Positions 1 through 9,031 of a stretch of DNA of 64,000 bases are shown piece by piece. Source of the stretch: Gammaproteobacteria bacterium 42_54_T18 (GTDB taxonomy: Bacteria; Pseudomonadota; Gammaproteobacteria; Pseudomonadales; Ketobacteraceae). Every line of letters begins with the position of its first letter. Position 1 is the stretch's first letter. The DNA is taken from positions 62,001 through 126,000 of the forward strand of contig MAAL01000096.1 of assembly GCA_002163245.1 (NCBI GenBank). Direction: 5' to 3'. The translations under genes were made by a program, and so were the position numbers. The notes under the pieces are model-generated. The model ran no database searches and was not told the DNA's origin. It saw only the letters and a program-made list of their open reading frames with translations.

Positions 1-477
1 AACGGCTCCGTTCAATACAAACTGATCTCCCGTTTTTTCTGCAATAACATTAACGGTATCCGCGCCCCACTGCCCAGATTGATGCGCCGCACTAACCCCG
101 GTATAAGCAACCGTTGCCGTTTTGCCTTCGCAAATTTGAGGAAGGTAACGTGCTTTCTGTTCTTCTGTTCCGGCAATAATTAAAGCATTGGCAGCAAGAC
201 ATACTGTTGAAAAAAACGGGGAACATAATAAATACCGCCCCATTTGTTCCATCATGGCAACCAACTCAACGTAACCTAAGCCCATTCCACCAAATTCTTC
301 AGGTATATGAATCGCCTGCCAATATAAATCCGTGCAAATAGATTCCCACAATTCTGGGTCATAACCCATATCAGTGGCCATCGCTGTGCGAATTGCTTCA
401 CTTGTTGAGACTTCTTGTAGAAATGATTCAGCGGTATCGCGAATCATTTGCTGTTCTTCAGTGAATGCAAATTCCAT
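1..477 (-). CDS. Acyl-CoA dehydrogenase, N-terminal part (runs off the window)
   Basis: The first 159 residues of an acyl-CoA dehydrogenase are visible; the rest lies beyond base 1. The protein begins MEFAFTEEQQ and shows the alpha-helical N-terminal domain (EEFGGMGLGYVE, about residues 60-72) typical of the family. The ATG at 475-477 is preceded by AGAGGTG at good spacing. It is the last visible gene of the minus-strand steroid ring C/D operon, but a terminator-like hairpin lies just upstream, so it may be partly uncoupled. Family knowledge: steroid-pathway FadE proteins often work as unlike-subunit pairs, so this may partner another dehydrogenase outside the window. The substrate is not determinable. 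Confidence 0.9.
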   Translation of the reverse strand, partial: MEFAFTEEQQMIRDTAESFLQEVSTSEAIRTAMATDMGYDPELWESICTDLYWQAIHIPEEFGGMGLGYVELVAMMEQMGRYLLCSPFFSTVCLAANALIIAGTEEQKARYLPQICEGKTATVAYTGVSAAHQSGQWGADTVNVIAEKTGDQFVLNGAV

Positions 478-496
478 AAACACCTCTAGCTCGCAT

Positions 497-539
497 ATTA
501 AAAATGGAAACCCGCGAAAGTGAGGTATCACGAGTTTCC
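497..539 (-). terminator. Rho-independent terminator after the SDR gene
   Basis: Read on the minus strand, GGAAAC pairs with GTTTCC around a loop of about 22 nt, with two further CG pairs after one mismatch, and is followed by ATTTTTAA. It lies between the stop of the SDR at 580 and the start of the acyl-CoA dehydrogenase at 477. The stem is short, so termination may be partial. Confidence 0.5.
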
Positions 540-579
540 AAAACTTTTCTATTTATTTGACGGTTTACTTTAACGCTAA

Positions 580-1461
580 TTAAGCCCCGTAAACTTTTTG
601 TGCAGGCACTTCATTCGCTAGCAATTCATCCATTGCTCCAGCAATTTCAGCAGCCTTCCACTTATCGCCTTTATCAACGCCTTTAGTACTCTTCCAGCCA
701 TCAGCAATAGATATTTTTCCACCTTCAGCTTCAAATATACGCCCAGTTATACCAGAGGACTCTTCACTTCCAAGCCATACCACTAAAGGTGCCACATTCG
801 CGGGATCATAATAATCAAAAGAACCATCTTCTGGTTTTTTCATCATGTCGGCAAAAACATCTTCCGTCATACCCGTTCGACCTGCTGGTGCAAGCCCGTT
901 GGCAGTAATACCGTATCGACCAAGCTCTGCTGATTGGTTTAAGGTTAGCGATGCGATACCGCCTTTTGCTGCGGCATAGTTGGATTGTCCAACAGATCCG
1001 TTTAAACCAGCGCCAGATGATGTGTTAATGATACGCGCAGCAATTTTATTACCTTGCTTACTTTGATCTCTCCAGTAATGTACCGCATGACTTGCGATAC
1101 AGAAGTGACCTTTAAGGTGAACCGCGATAACCGTATCCCACTCAGCTTCGGTCATAGAAGCAAACATACGGTCACGACAAACACCGGCATTATTAACAAC
1201 AACATGAAGCGTACCGTAAGCTTCAATAGCTTGTTTTACAGCACTTTCAGAATCAGCATAGTTAGTGATGTCAGAGGTGTTAACGATAGCTTCACCGCCT
1301 GAGGCCTTAATGGCGTCAACAGTACTTTGTGCTGCTGCTTCGTTGATGTCATTAACAACAACTTTTGCACCTTCTGCAGCAAATGCTTTCGCGTAGGAGG
1401 CTCCTAATCCGCCGCCTGCTCCAGTGATAATAACGACTCGATCTTTACAAATTGCTGACAT
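580..1461 (-). CDS. Short-chain dehydrogenase, 17-beta-HSD4-like (steroid pathway)
   Basis: A 293-residue SDR that probably oxidises a 3-hydroxyacyl-CoA intermediate with NAD+. The cofactor motif TGAGGGLG is at residues 13-20, NNAG is at 90-93, and the catalytic set is Ser148/149, Tyr162 and Lys166 (YAAAK). Length and motifs resemble the HSD17B4 dehydrogenase domain and the longer SDRs of the mycobacterial KstR2/HIP regulon (Rv3548c type) rather than the 262-residue IpdF. It follows the FadA6-like thiolase by 36 bp in the same operon, fitting a beta-oxidation step on ring C/D or side-chain CoA esters. The exact substrate is inference. Confidence 0.85.
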   Translation of the reverse strand: MSAICKDRVVIITGAGGGLGASYAKAFAAEGAKVVVNDINEAAAQSTVDAIKASGGEAIVNTSDITNYADSESAVKQAIEAYGTLHVVVNNAGVCRDRMFASMTEAEWDTVIAVHLKGHFCIASHAVHYWRDQSKQGNKIAARIINTSSGAGLNGSVGQSNYAAAKGGIASLTLNQSAELGRYGITANGLAPAGRTGMTEDVFADMMKKPEDGSFDYYDPANVAPLVVWLGSEESSGITGRIFEAEGGKISIADGWKSTKGVDKGDKWKAAEIAGAMDELLANEVPAQKVYGA

Positions 1462-1497
1462 GACATTTCCTTTGGATTCTTTTGGTGTTCAGGTTAC

Positions 1498-2649
1498 CTA
1501 CGACAATCGTTCAATAATGGTTACATTAGCCTGACCGCCACCTTCACACATGGTTTGTAAACCATACCGTCCACCGGTACGTTCTAACTCATGTAATAAG
1601 GTTGTCATTAGCTTAGTACCCGTCGCCCCCAATGGATGTCCCAGAGCAATAGCCCCACCATTCACATTGGTTTTTGCATGGTCATAACCCGTCTCCTTTA
1701 ACCATGCCATAGCTACCGATGCGAATGCCTCGTTAATTTCGACTAGATCGATGTCTTTTAACGTCATTCCGGCCTTTTTTAACGCATATTCTGTTGCATT
1801 TATCGGTGCTGTTAACATCCAGATAGGGTCAGCGGCACGAACAGACATATGATGTATACGTGCGCGAGGTTTTAGGTTGTAACGTTTTAAAGCATCTTCG
1901 GACACAATTAACATCGCCGAAGCCGCGTCACAGGTTTGAGAAGACACACCAGCAGTCACTTTATCGCAGCCAAACAACCCATCTAACTCGGCCATTTTCT
2001 CTAATGAAGACTTACGAGGCGTCTCGTCAGTAGTCACACCTTCCAGAGGTACGATCTCACGGTCAAAACGGCCTTCTTCTATTGCACGGAAAGCTCGGTT
2101 ATGGGACTCCAAAGAAAACTCTTCCAAATCCTTTCGGCTAAGCTCCCATTTATCCGCAATCATTTGCGCAGAGTTAAACTGTGTTGGTGGCTTATCTCCA
2201 TAACGCTCAACCCACCCTTTAGAGCCTGTGAATGGGTCAGTAAAACCTAGAGGCTCAGCACACATCATTGCAGAAGAAATTGGAATCTGTGTCATGGTTT
2301 GCACACCACCGGCAACAATCACATCCATGGTGCCAGACATAATCGCCTGCGCTGCAAAATGAACCGCCTGCTGAGAAGACCCACACTGACGATCAATCGT
2401 GGTGCCCGGCACTTCATCACTCAAGCCAGCGCTTAACCAACACGTACGAGCAATATCACCCGCCAAAGGCCCAATAGTATCCACACAACCAAAAATCACA
2501 TCGTCGAATTCATTATCAGGAATCCCATTACGTTCAACGATCTGTTTAAGAACATGAGCACCCAAATCTGCACCATGTACATGAGCCAACCCACCTTTAC
2601 GACGGCCTGTTGGTGTTCTTATTGCGTCTACGATATATGCTTCTGCCAT
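1498..2649 (-). CDS. fadA6: Acetyl-CoA acetyltransferase (FadA6-like thiolase)
   Basis: A 383-residue thiolase. The nucleophilic Cys89 lies in QCGSSQQ, the catalytic His338 in GHPLGATG and the second Cys368 in CEGGG, so the triad is complete. The N-terminal half closely recalls mycobacterial FadA6 (phrases DRQCGSSQQA and QIPISSAMM), which performs the thiolytic step after opening of steroid rings C and D. In Comamonas the equivalent is ScdF. It is embedded between two acyl-CoA dehydrogenases and an SDR, as expected for a beta-oxidation module. The specific FadA6 assignment rests on similarity and neighbours. Confidence 0.88.
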   Translation of the reverse strand: MAEAYIVDAIRTPTGRRKGGLAHVHGADLGAHVLKQIVERNGIPDNEFDDVIFGCVDTIGPLAGDIARTCWLSAGLSDEVPGTTIDRQCGSSQQAVHFAAQAIMSGTMDVIVAGGVQTMTQIPISSAMMCAEPLGFTDPFTGSKGWVERYGDKPPTQFNSAQMIADKWELSRKDLEEFSLESHNRAFRAIEEGRFDREIVPLEGVTTDETPRKSSLEKMAELDGLFGCDKVTAGVSSQTCDAASAMLIVSEDALKRYNLKPRARIHHMSVRAADPIWMLTAPINATEYALKKAGMTLKDIDLVEINEAFASVAMAWLKETGYDHAKTNVNGGAIALGHPLGATGTKLMTTLLHELERTGGRYGLQTMCEGGGQANVTIIERLS

Positions 2650-2749
2650 GATAATTTTCTCTATTTTTTCTATCGTTATTTTGTGGAAACCAACTACTGC
2701 CTACACAGTAAATACTCGAATTTTGTACGATCTATTAGATCCGGAAAAT

Positions 2750-3814
2750 TTACACCTGCTCACCAAATGTCATTTCCGCACCAATCTTCGCATTCGGATT
2801 CAACAACCACTGGTGCAAACGATTCTTATGGAACCCCGCGTGTCCCCAAAACTTATCCAACGCCCAAGAACGCTTCATCCAAATATGAAGGTCACACTCC
2901 CAGGTATACCCCATCGCACCAAACGACTGAATACTATTCTTCGCAGCAAGCAACGCCGCCTCACCCGCAACCACTTTTGCATGAGAAACTGCAAAATCCG
3001 CACGAGCAGGGTCCTGAGTCACCGTATACGCAGCACGATACAACGGCGCCTTAGCAAACTCCGTTTTCACCGCACAATTTGCCATATGATGTTTTAACGC
3101 CTGGTTAACACCTATCGGCTTGCCAAACTGCAAACGATCAGTCGTGTATTGCACCGACATTGCCACCATCTGCTCAGCTAAACCTACCATCTGAGCAGCA
3201 GCACCCAAAGCACCACGGTTTAACGTCGCTGCCAATAATGAAACGCCCTCAGCACCACTGGCCAAACACGTCTCATCATTACCCTGCCACTCAACGGAAA
3301 ATAACCGTCGGGAAGGATCAACACTCTGCTGTGCAACCAAAACTACCTGGTCTTTAGCAACCAAATGAACCTGATCACCTTTTGGTAGCAACAAATAATC
3401 TGCAACATGCGCATCACAAACAAGATTGTTCGCTGCATGACCTACAGCAATCATGACCTCACCCGCAGCAATTTTTTCCAATAACGAGGCACAACGTGGA
3501 TCGTTATCTGCAAGGCTTGCAAGTAACGGCGTCGCAACCAAAACTGTTTCAACTAACGGTTCAGGTAATGCATATCGGCCACACTCTTGCGCAAGCAGAA
3601 CAAAATCCAATTCATTCATACCAAGGCCACCTTGAGCCTCTGGCACTAACATTGACGTTAATCCTAACTCAACCATTTGCGCCCATAGTGCAGAGCTACG
3701 ACCTGTATCGGTATCCCACGACTTTCGGATCGATTCAGCGGTAACTTCACCTTGCAAAAAATCTTTCACACTTTCGCAAAATAACAACTGATCTTCAGTA
3801 AATGTAAAATCCAT
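2750..3814 (-). CDS. Acyl-CoA dehydrogenase (small FadE subunit type)
   Basis: A 354-residue flavoprotein dehydrogenase, shorter than typical homotetrameric enzymes (about 380). It starts MDFTFTEDQL, has a glycine-rich GGLGMNE segment near residue 62 and ends with a GYTWECDLHIWMKR segment near 310-325, a form seen in steroid-pathway FadE subunits that pair with an unlike partner. It ends 12 bp before the next dehydrogenase begins (3826) on the same strand. Inference: the two form a heteromeric ChsE-like enzyme acting on a ring C/D CoA ester, with this as the subunit contributing less to catalysis. Confidence 0.88.
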   Translation of the reverse strand: MDFTFTEDQLLFCESVKDFLQGEVTAESIRKSWDTDTGRSSALWAQMVELGLTSMLVPEAQGGLGMNELDFVLLAQECGRYALPEPLVETVLVATPLLASLADNDPRCASLLEKIAAGEVMIAVGHAANNLVCDAHVADYLLLPKGDQVHLVAKDQVVLVAQQSVDPSRRLFSVEWQGNDETCLASGAEGVSLLAATLNRGALGAAAQMVGLAEQMVAMSVQYTTDRLQFGKPIGVNQALKHHMANCAVKTEFAKAPLYRAAYTVTQDPARADFAVSHAKVVAGEAALLAAKNSIQSFGAMGYTWECDLHIWMKRSWALDKFWGHAGFHKNRLHQWLLNPNAKIGAEMTFGEQV

Positions 3815-3825
3815 AATCTTCGCCC

Positions 3826-4989
3826 CTACTTTCGCGGCATGCCAAGCAAACGCTCAGCAATGATGTTGCGTTGAATTTCATTGGTACCCGCATAAATGGG
3901 ACCGGACTGAGCAAACATGAAACCGTCCAACCAATCACCAACATCTCCAGCCGCAGGCGAAGATGGCAATAACTCAGCACGTGAAGCCAAAATACTCATA
4001 GCCGTTTCATGCATCAGCTGATCTAACTCAGACCAAAATATTTTATTCACCGATGACTCAGAACCAATCGTTCCACCTTTAATCAAACGTGATGCCGTTT
4101 GGTAAGTAGACAGCGCATAAGCTTCTGCATCCATAAAACATTTTACTACTGCGTTTTCGATGCTCAAATCCATAATGTCATTGGCATGCTCTCGATACAG
4201 AGACACCAAACGTTTAGCCGTTTCTTGGAAACGTGCTGGGCTACGTAACATCAGTCCACGTTCAAAACCTGCTGTAGCCATGGCGATACTCCAACCTTCA
4301 CCTTCACCACCTAAACGATTGGATACCGGCACACGAACATCATCAAAAAATATTTCGGCGAAACCAGGTAATCCATCTAACTGTGGGATTGGTCGAACGG
4401 TGACACCAGGAGCGTCAAGAGGAACAAAGACAAACGACAGCCCCTTATGACGCTCTGAATCAGGGTCTGTTCTGAAAATACAAAATACCCAGTCTGCAAA
4501 TACCGCTCGGGTTGACCAGACTTTTTGGCCATTAATAACGTACTCATCACCATCACGAATCGCTTTTGAGCGAATCGCTGCCATATCACTTCCGGCGCCT
4601 GGCTCTGACCAGCCCTGAGCCCACATTTCTTCACCACTGGCCATCTGGGTGATAAAACGTTCTTTTTGCTCTGGTGTGCCGTATTCCATTAAGGTTGGCC
4701 CTAATAGAAAGATGCCATTTTGGTTAACACGTAATGGCGCTTTGGCTTTGTAATATTCTTCTTCAAAGATTAGCCATTCAACAAGATCACAGCCTCGGCC
4801 GCCGTATTCTTTTGGCCATGTCACCATGCCCCAGTTGCCTTTGGCTAATGTTTTTTCCCATTCGCGATGCTGGTTAAACCCTTCTTCTGTATCGAAGGAT
4901 TGTAGTGGTTCGGCTGGGATATTATCTTCTAGCCATGTGCGCACTTCTTTTCGAAATGCAATTTGTTCTGGTGTGTAACTTAAATCCAT
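3826..4989 (-). CDS. Acyl-CoA dehydrogenase (catalytic FadE subunit type)
   Basis: A 387-residue acyl-CoA dehydrogenase with the family signature QGWSEPGAGSD (125-135) and the C-terminal YAGTNEIQRNII. The usual medium-chain catalytic Glu of YEGT is replaced by Ala. Glu243 in GFERGLM occupies the alternative isovaleryl/ChsE-type catalytic position, so the enzyme should still be active. It lies between the EchA20-like crotonase and the smaller FadE, spaced 12 bp from each, so co-translation is likely. Family knowledge: FadE30-33 or ScdC1/C2 homologues act in steroid ring C/D degradation; the exact counterpart cannot be fixed here. Confidence 0.9.
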   Translation of the reverse strand: MDLSYTPEQIAFRKEVRTWLEDNIPAEPLQSFDTEEGFNQHREWEKTLAKGNWGMVTWPKEYGGRGCDLVEWLIFEEEYYKAKAPLRVNQNGIFLLGPTLMEYGTPEQKERFITQMASGEEMWAQGWSEPGAGSDMAAIRSKAIRDGDEYVINGQKVWSTRAVFADWVFCIFRTDPDSERHKGLSFVFVPLDAPGVTVRPIPQLDGLPGFAEIFFDDVRVPVSNRLGGEGEGWSIAMATAGFERGLMLRSPARFQETAKRLVSLYREHANDIMDLSIENAVVKCFMDAEAYALSTYQTASRLIKGGTIGSESSVNKIFWSELDQLMHETAMSILASRAELLPSSPAAGDVGDWLDGFMFAQSGPIYAGTNEIQRNIIAERLLGMPRK

Positions 4990-5001
4990 CAGAAGTATCC
5001 T

Positions 5002-5754
5002 CTATTCAGAAAAACTAGCATCACGTTTTTCGATAAACGCGTCTCTAGCTTCTTGTGAATCACCTTCGGTGTAGGCTTGCAGGGTGAAACCCTGTTCCCA
5101 GCGGTATTTCTCTTCTAAGTTTCCATCTTCGATTCCGGTTAGCGCTTCTTTGGCTAGCTGAATCATTGGGGAACTTTTTTCTGCAATTTTTGCGGCAATA
5201 GAAAGTGCTAAATCACGCAGCTCTTCTTTTGGTACTACCTTTTCGACAGCACCTAAGCGGTAAGCTTCTTGTGCGTCGATAAATTCACCTGTGAAGTACA
5301 TGTAGCGAACTTTTTGCACGGGGAACATGCGCTGTAGATGCGCTCCGCCGCCCATAGCTCCACGATCGACTTCAGGTACGCCGAATCGGGCACAGTCTGA
5401 TGCGACGATGATGTCTGCTGCACCCGAGATTCCGATTCCGCCACCGAGAACAAAACCGTGAAGTGCAACGATGACAGGTTTGGGGTTACGGTGTATGGCT
5501 TCGAAGGTGTCGTAGTTACCTTTGTTGACGGCGACAATTTTGGTGCTGTCGGCGGCAAGCTCTTTGATGTCAACGCCGGCGCAGAAGCCTTTTCCGTCGG
5601 CACGGATGACGATAACGTGTACGCTATCGTCTTGGCCTAGCTCATTGATATGTGTAGCTATGGCTGCCCATTCTGTGCTGTTGAAGGCGTTGACGGGTGG
5701 TTTACAAAAAACCATTTCGGCGATGCCGTTGTTAATTGATGTTTCGAAAGCCAT
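5002..5754 (-). CDS. echA20: Enoyl-CoA hydratase/isomerase family ring hydrolase (EchA20-like)
   Basis: A 250-residue crotonase-fold protein with the oxyanion-hole segments ADGKGFCAGVD (53-63) and ALHGFVLGGGIG, and FGVPEVDRGAMGG bearing the Glu of the active-site region. Mycobacterial EchA20 (247 residues; Comamonas ScdN) hydrolytically opens the last ring D of the steroid nucleus as a CoA ester; size and the ipdABC neighbourhood match. The ATG is preceded by CAGGAGA. The gene is separated from ipdC by 254 bp that hold a long hairpin element. Confidence 0.8.
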   Translation of the reverse strand: MAFETSINNGIAEMVFCKPPVNAFNSTEWAAIATHINELGQDDSVHVIVIRADGKGFCAGVDIKELAADSTKIVAVNKGNYDTFEAIHRNPKPVIVALHGFVLGGGIGISGAADIIVASDCARFGVPEVDRGAMGGGAHLQRMFPVQKVRYMYFTGEFIDAQEAYRLGAVEKVVPKEELRDLALSIAAKIAEKSSPMIQLAKEALTGIEDGNLEEKYRWEQGFTLQAYTEGDSQEARDAFIEKRDASFSE

Positions 5755-5817
5755 TTGGTGTTCTCCTGCGTCTTGCGACTTATTAATTCTTTGGTTCTTC
5801 GCATTTTTGTAGCCCGC

Positions 5818-5922
5818 GGAGTCTTGCCAATACCATTTCAGAAAACGCTATAAATGCATCCATGCACGCTTTCTTCGGCGTCCATGCCTCAGATATTTCT
5901 GAAATGGTATTGGCAAGACTCC
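5818..5922. repeat. Hairpin element copy 1: perfect 27-bp inverted arms, 51-nt core
   Basis: Positions 5818-5844 and 5896-5922 are exact reverse complements (27 of 27). The 51-nt interior contains GCATCCATGC and TTCGGCGTCC.TGCCTCAGA, which recur in the element at 15563-15669. The inner 8 bases of the arms (TTCAGAAA) are shared between the two copies while the outer 19 are unrelated. No T-run follows on either strand, so a plain intrinsic terminator is unlikely. In the direction of transcription (minus) the core is inverted relative to copy 2. Confidence 0.85.
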
Positions 5923-6008
5923 ACTCATAGCGAGCCCCGTAAATTTTCGTAATCATATAGTTCTTATTTAACTTCGATACTAGATGTCACGTAACTACAA
6001 TTTGGCGA

Positions 6009-7136
6009 TTACGTAACAACGGTAATTCCTTCTGAACCCACTTTATTTCCACTTTTAGCTTCAGCCCCCGACAAACGGGATAACCGCGTTAGCGTTTCAC
6101 TCGCTTCTGAAACAATAGATGCAATCAACTCTGAACCTTTCGGTAAATCTTTAATCGCTCCGGCAATTTGTCCGCTCGGCAATATCCCCTGATCAGGATG
6201 CCCTTTTACCATAGCTTCTTGAATCATCATGGGTGCGTTACCCGCCATCATGGTTTCGCCGAGCGTCATGCCGTTGGCTTTTTTCATTTTCCAAGCAGAA
6301 ATCAACATAGGGATAAGAGCGCCTTTACTGAATTCCAAACCATTTTTAATGGCAAGGATTAACATACCCAGTGGTGACTTGGTTTGGAGTTGTTGTAGGT
6401 AAGGATTGTTGATCATACGCTGAGGCATGCCGTCTAATTTGGTACTGACGATAACCTGTTCTGTTGAGGTTGCGATGTATTTTTCTTTGGTTGTTGAGGG
6501 TACCGGGCTTTCTTGTGTCATTAAAAAGCGTGTTCCCATTGCTATACCTTCTGCACCGAAAGACAGCGCAGAGATAAGACCACGACCATCTTTAAAACCA
6601 CCGGCTGCAATTACTGGTACATCCAATGCGTCAACGACTTGAGGTAATAAAATATTACTGGCGACAGCCCCTGTGTGGCCTCCGCCTTCACCGCCCTGCA
6701 CTACGACTGCATCAGCACCCATTTCTACGGCTTTTACCGCGTGCTTTAACGCTCCAACCGTTGGTATGCAGACGATGTTGGCATCTTTTAATTTTTGGAT
6801 CATGCTTTTGGCAGGTGATCGACTGTAACTAACCGCTCTGACTTTATGTTTGATGCAAATATCGATAATTTCCATCGCACCCGGTGTGTACATGTGAAAG
6901 TTCACACCAAATGGCTTGTCAGTTTTGGCTTTGATTTGCTTAATGCCTTCATCAACTTCTGCGGGAGTCATTACTGCTCCCGCAAGAAAACCAAATGCAC
7001 CAGCATTACAGGTAGACGCAACAAGGGTTGGATCAGCGATCCACCCCATAGCGGTTTGGATTATGGGGTATTCACATCCTAATAATTCACATAATCTAGT
7101 GTTAAGAAGCTTTGTACCTTGCGTATTAGTAGTCAT
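6009..7136 (-). CDS. ipdC: Nitronate monooxygenase-family flavin reductase (IpdC-like)
   Basis: A 375-residue FMN-dependent TIM-barrel protein of the 2-nitropropane dioxygenase/nitronate monooxygenase superfamily. Visible motifs are GCEYPIIQTAMGWIADP near the N terminus, VVQGGEGGGHTG (about 145-155), VIAAGGFKDGRG and GTRFLMTQES, which form the FMN phosphate site. In actinobacteria IpdC (about 355 residues) acts as a reductase in HIP degradation; Comamonas has ScdK in the same role. The operon position next to the Ltp-like thiolase, ipdAB and the EchA20-like gene supports this over a detoxifying nitronate monooxygenase. Confidence 0.82.
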   Translation of the reverse strand: MTTNTQGTKLLNTRLCELLGCEYPIIQTAMGWIADPTLVASTCNAGAFGFLAGAVMTPAEVDEGIKQIKAKTDKPFGVNFHMYTPGAMEIIDICIKHKVRAVSYSRSPAKSMIQKLKDANIVCIPTVGALKHAVKAVEMGADAVVVQGGEGGGHTGAVASNILLPQVVDALDVPVIAAGGFKDGRGLISALSFGAEGIAMGTRFLMTQESPVPSTTKEKYIATSTEQVIVSTKLDGMPQRMINNPYLQQLQTKSPLGMLILAIKNGLEFSKGALIPMLISAWKMKKANGMTLGETMMAGNAPMMIQEAMVKGHPDQGILPSGQIAGAIKDLPKGSELIASIVSEASETLTRLSRLSGAEAKSGNKVGSEGITVVT

Positions 7137-7174
7137 AGTTCTTTCTCAAGTTCTGCGTACACACAATATCTAAA

Positions 7175-8356
7175 TCATTTCTTAACAATCACCGACGAAC
7201 CGTGACCAAACAAACCTTGGTTTGCAGTAATCCCCACATTCGCATTCTCAACCTGTCGATCACCCGCTTGGCCTCTTAACTGCCAAGTAAGCTCACAAAT
7301 TTGAGAAATCGCCTGAGCAGGAACCGCCTCACCAAAACACGCTAAACCACCGGATGTATTAATCGGTAATCGACCACCAATTTTAGTCGCACCTTCACGT
7401 ACCAATTGTGCAGCGTGACCACGCTCACACAACTGTAAATCTTCAATCCAATCCAATTCTAACGCAGTGGACAAATCGTAGACTTCCGCCAAGCTAATAT
7501 CTTCTGGGCCAATGCCTGCTTCTTCATAAGCTTTAACAGGAAGCGCTGCGCGGAAACTTTGTGCATCAACAACTGCACCGGAATCCGTTGCGATATCAGG
7601 CATTTCAATCACAGATGAAGCATAAGTCGGGGTAACCGTTGAAATTGCTGCCACTTTCACAGCATCGGCTCTACCGATTTTTTTCGCATACTCCATACTA
7701 CAAACAATCAGAGCTGCCCCGCCATCGGAGGTTGCACAGATATCCATTAAACGTAACGGATCGGCAACCATGGCTGATGCAGCAACATCTTCTGCGGTAA
7801 ACTTTTTCTTGTAGCGAGCGTAAGGGTTACTAAAACCATGCTCTGCATTTTTTACTTTCACCATCGCAAAATCATTTTGCGTATCACCGTACATCTCCAT
7901 ACGTCGACGAGCATATAACGCGAAGTAAGTAGGATTGGTAATTCCTAAGTGAAAACGCACCCAATCTGGGTCATCAGGACGGCGGCCTTTTTGTGGCGCT
8001 AGAAAACCTTTTGGGGTGGTGTCCGCGCCAATGACCAAAGCAACTTCACACTCACCTGATAATATTTTTGCTCTTGCTGCAGCTAACGCTTGAGAGCCGG
8101 AAGCACAGGCAGCATAGCTGGTGTTCACTTCAGCACCTTGCCACCCCAACGCTTGCGCGAAAGTTGCACCAGCAACATAACCAGGATAGCCACAACGCAT
8201 AGTGGCTGCGCCCGATACAAACTGAACGTCTTTCCAATCGATGCCTGCATCTTTAATAGCATCACGTGCAGCTTTTACACCATACTCAACAAAGTTCTTT
8301 CCCCATTTTCCCCAGGGATGCATTCCAACGCCAATAATCGCAATATCGTTTGACAT
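7175..8356 (-). CDS. SCP2-type thiolase / lipid-transfer protein (Ltp family)
   Basis: A 393-residue thiolase-fold protein of the SCP-x/Ltp family. It has AACASGSQAL with the conserved Cys (about residue 84), a NTSGGLACFGEA segment and a C-terminal NQGLFGHGSSVIV. It is 12 bp downstream of a DUF35 protein, an arrangement seen in steroid side-chain retro-aldolase complexes (Ltp2 with ChsH2) and related acyl-CoA thiolases. Its placement inside a ring C/D operon rather than a side-chain operon is notable. It may cleave an acyl-CoA by thiolysis or retro-aldol reaction; the sequence does not decide. Confidence 0.83.
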   Translation of the reverse strand: MSNDIAIIGVGMHPWGKWGKNFVEYGVKAARDAIKDAGIDWKDVQFVSGAATMRCGYPGYVAGATFAQALGWQGAEVNTSYAACASGSQALAAARAKILSGECEVALVIGADTTPKGFLAPQKGRRPDDPDWVRFHLGITNPTYFALYARRRMEMYGDTQNDFAMVKVKNAEHGFSNPYARYKKKFTAEDVAASAMVADPLRLMDICATSDGGAALIVCSMEYAKKIGRADAVKVAAISTVTPTYASSVIEMPDIATDSGAVVDAQSFRAALPVKAYEEAGIGPEDISLAEVYDLSTALELDWIEDLQLCERGHAAQLVREGATKIGGRLPINTSGGLACFGEAVPAQAISQICELTWQLRGQAGDRQVENANVGITANQGLFGHGSSVIVKK

Positions 8357-8368
8357 GTTTTACTCCCC

Positions 8369-8806
8369 TTAAGCCGAAACAGGCTTCCATTTCCAAGTGA
8401 TTTTTTCTGACTCATCATCTTCATACAAGGTATCAAGAACCAGTTCCATTTCCATACCTGCTTTCAAATCAGACACATTGACACCTTCAACCACTTGGCC
8501 AAGTACTGTCATTTTTTCATGCTCTAGTTCTACGGCTGCGATGGTGTAAGGAACAAACGGTTCAGCAGCGACAAATGGCTCTGGTGGCTTGTAACATGAA
8601 TTGGTAAATGACCACACTTTTCCCGTTCGGCTTAGTTTGACTTCTTCAAACTCTTCACCATTACAAGATGGATTTTTGCAGAAGTTTTTTTGCTTTGGGA
8701 AATAGAACGTTCCACAGTCGCAACATTTTGAACCCAACAAATGGGGTTTGTCGCTATCCATGGTGAACCAACCTTCAATGGCGGGTTCTTTTTTCTTTGC
8801 AGTCAT
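8369..8806 (-). CDS. DUF35 OB-fold/zinc-ribbon partner protein
   Basis: A 145-residue DUF35-type protein with a rubredoxin-like zinc ribbon at the N terminus (CCDCG, then CKNPSC, about residues 28-48) followed by an OB-fold half containing GKVWSFTNSCYKPPEP. Family knowledge: these proteins bind acyl-CoA and pair with SCP2-like thiolases or aldolases. The gene immediately precedes the Ltp-like gene, and the two are probably translated as a complex. The 225 bp upstream of it (8807-9031) contain no gene; I see only a small dyad (TTCTATT/AATAGAA, 9011-9026) just past the ipdB stop. Confidence 0.85.
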   Translation of the reverse strand: MTAKKKEPAIEGWFTMDSDKPHLLGSKCCDCGTFYFPKQKNFCKNPSCNGEEFEEVKLSRTGKVWSFTNSCYKPPEPFVAAEPFVPYTIAAVELEHEKMTVLGQVVEGVNVSDLKAGMEMELVLDTLYEDDESEKITWKWKPVSA

Positions 8807-9031
8807 TGTGTTTCTCCTAACGCTGGCGTTGGAATTCTTAGATTTAAAGTCAGGACAACACGAGGAGGACTAAACATGTCTCAAATAACATGTATTAGTA
8901 ATGCGGCGAAAGGGGTCAATCCCCCTTCCGTTAATTGGTAATTAACCTTACCCAATCAGCTGCCGCGTTAGTTATTTCACTCGTGTCGTCACCGCCGATT
9001 GTTTTTTATCTTCTATTACAATAGAAACTAC

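Noticed and set aside
9011-9026. TTCTATT/AATAGAA dyad as a terminator after ipdB
   Set aside because: No T-run follows on the minus strand; too short to call.
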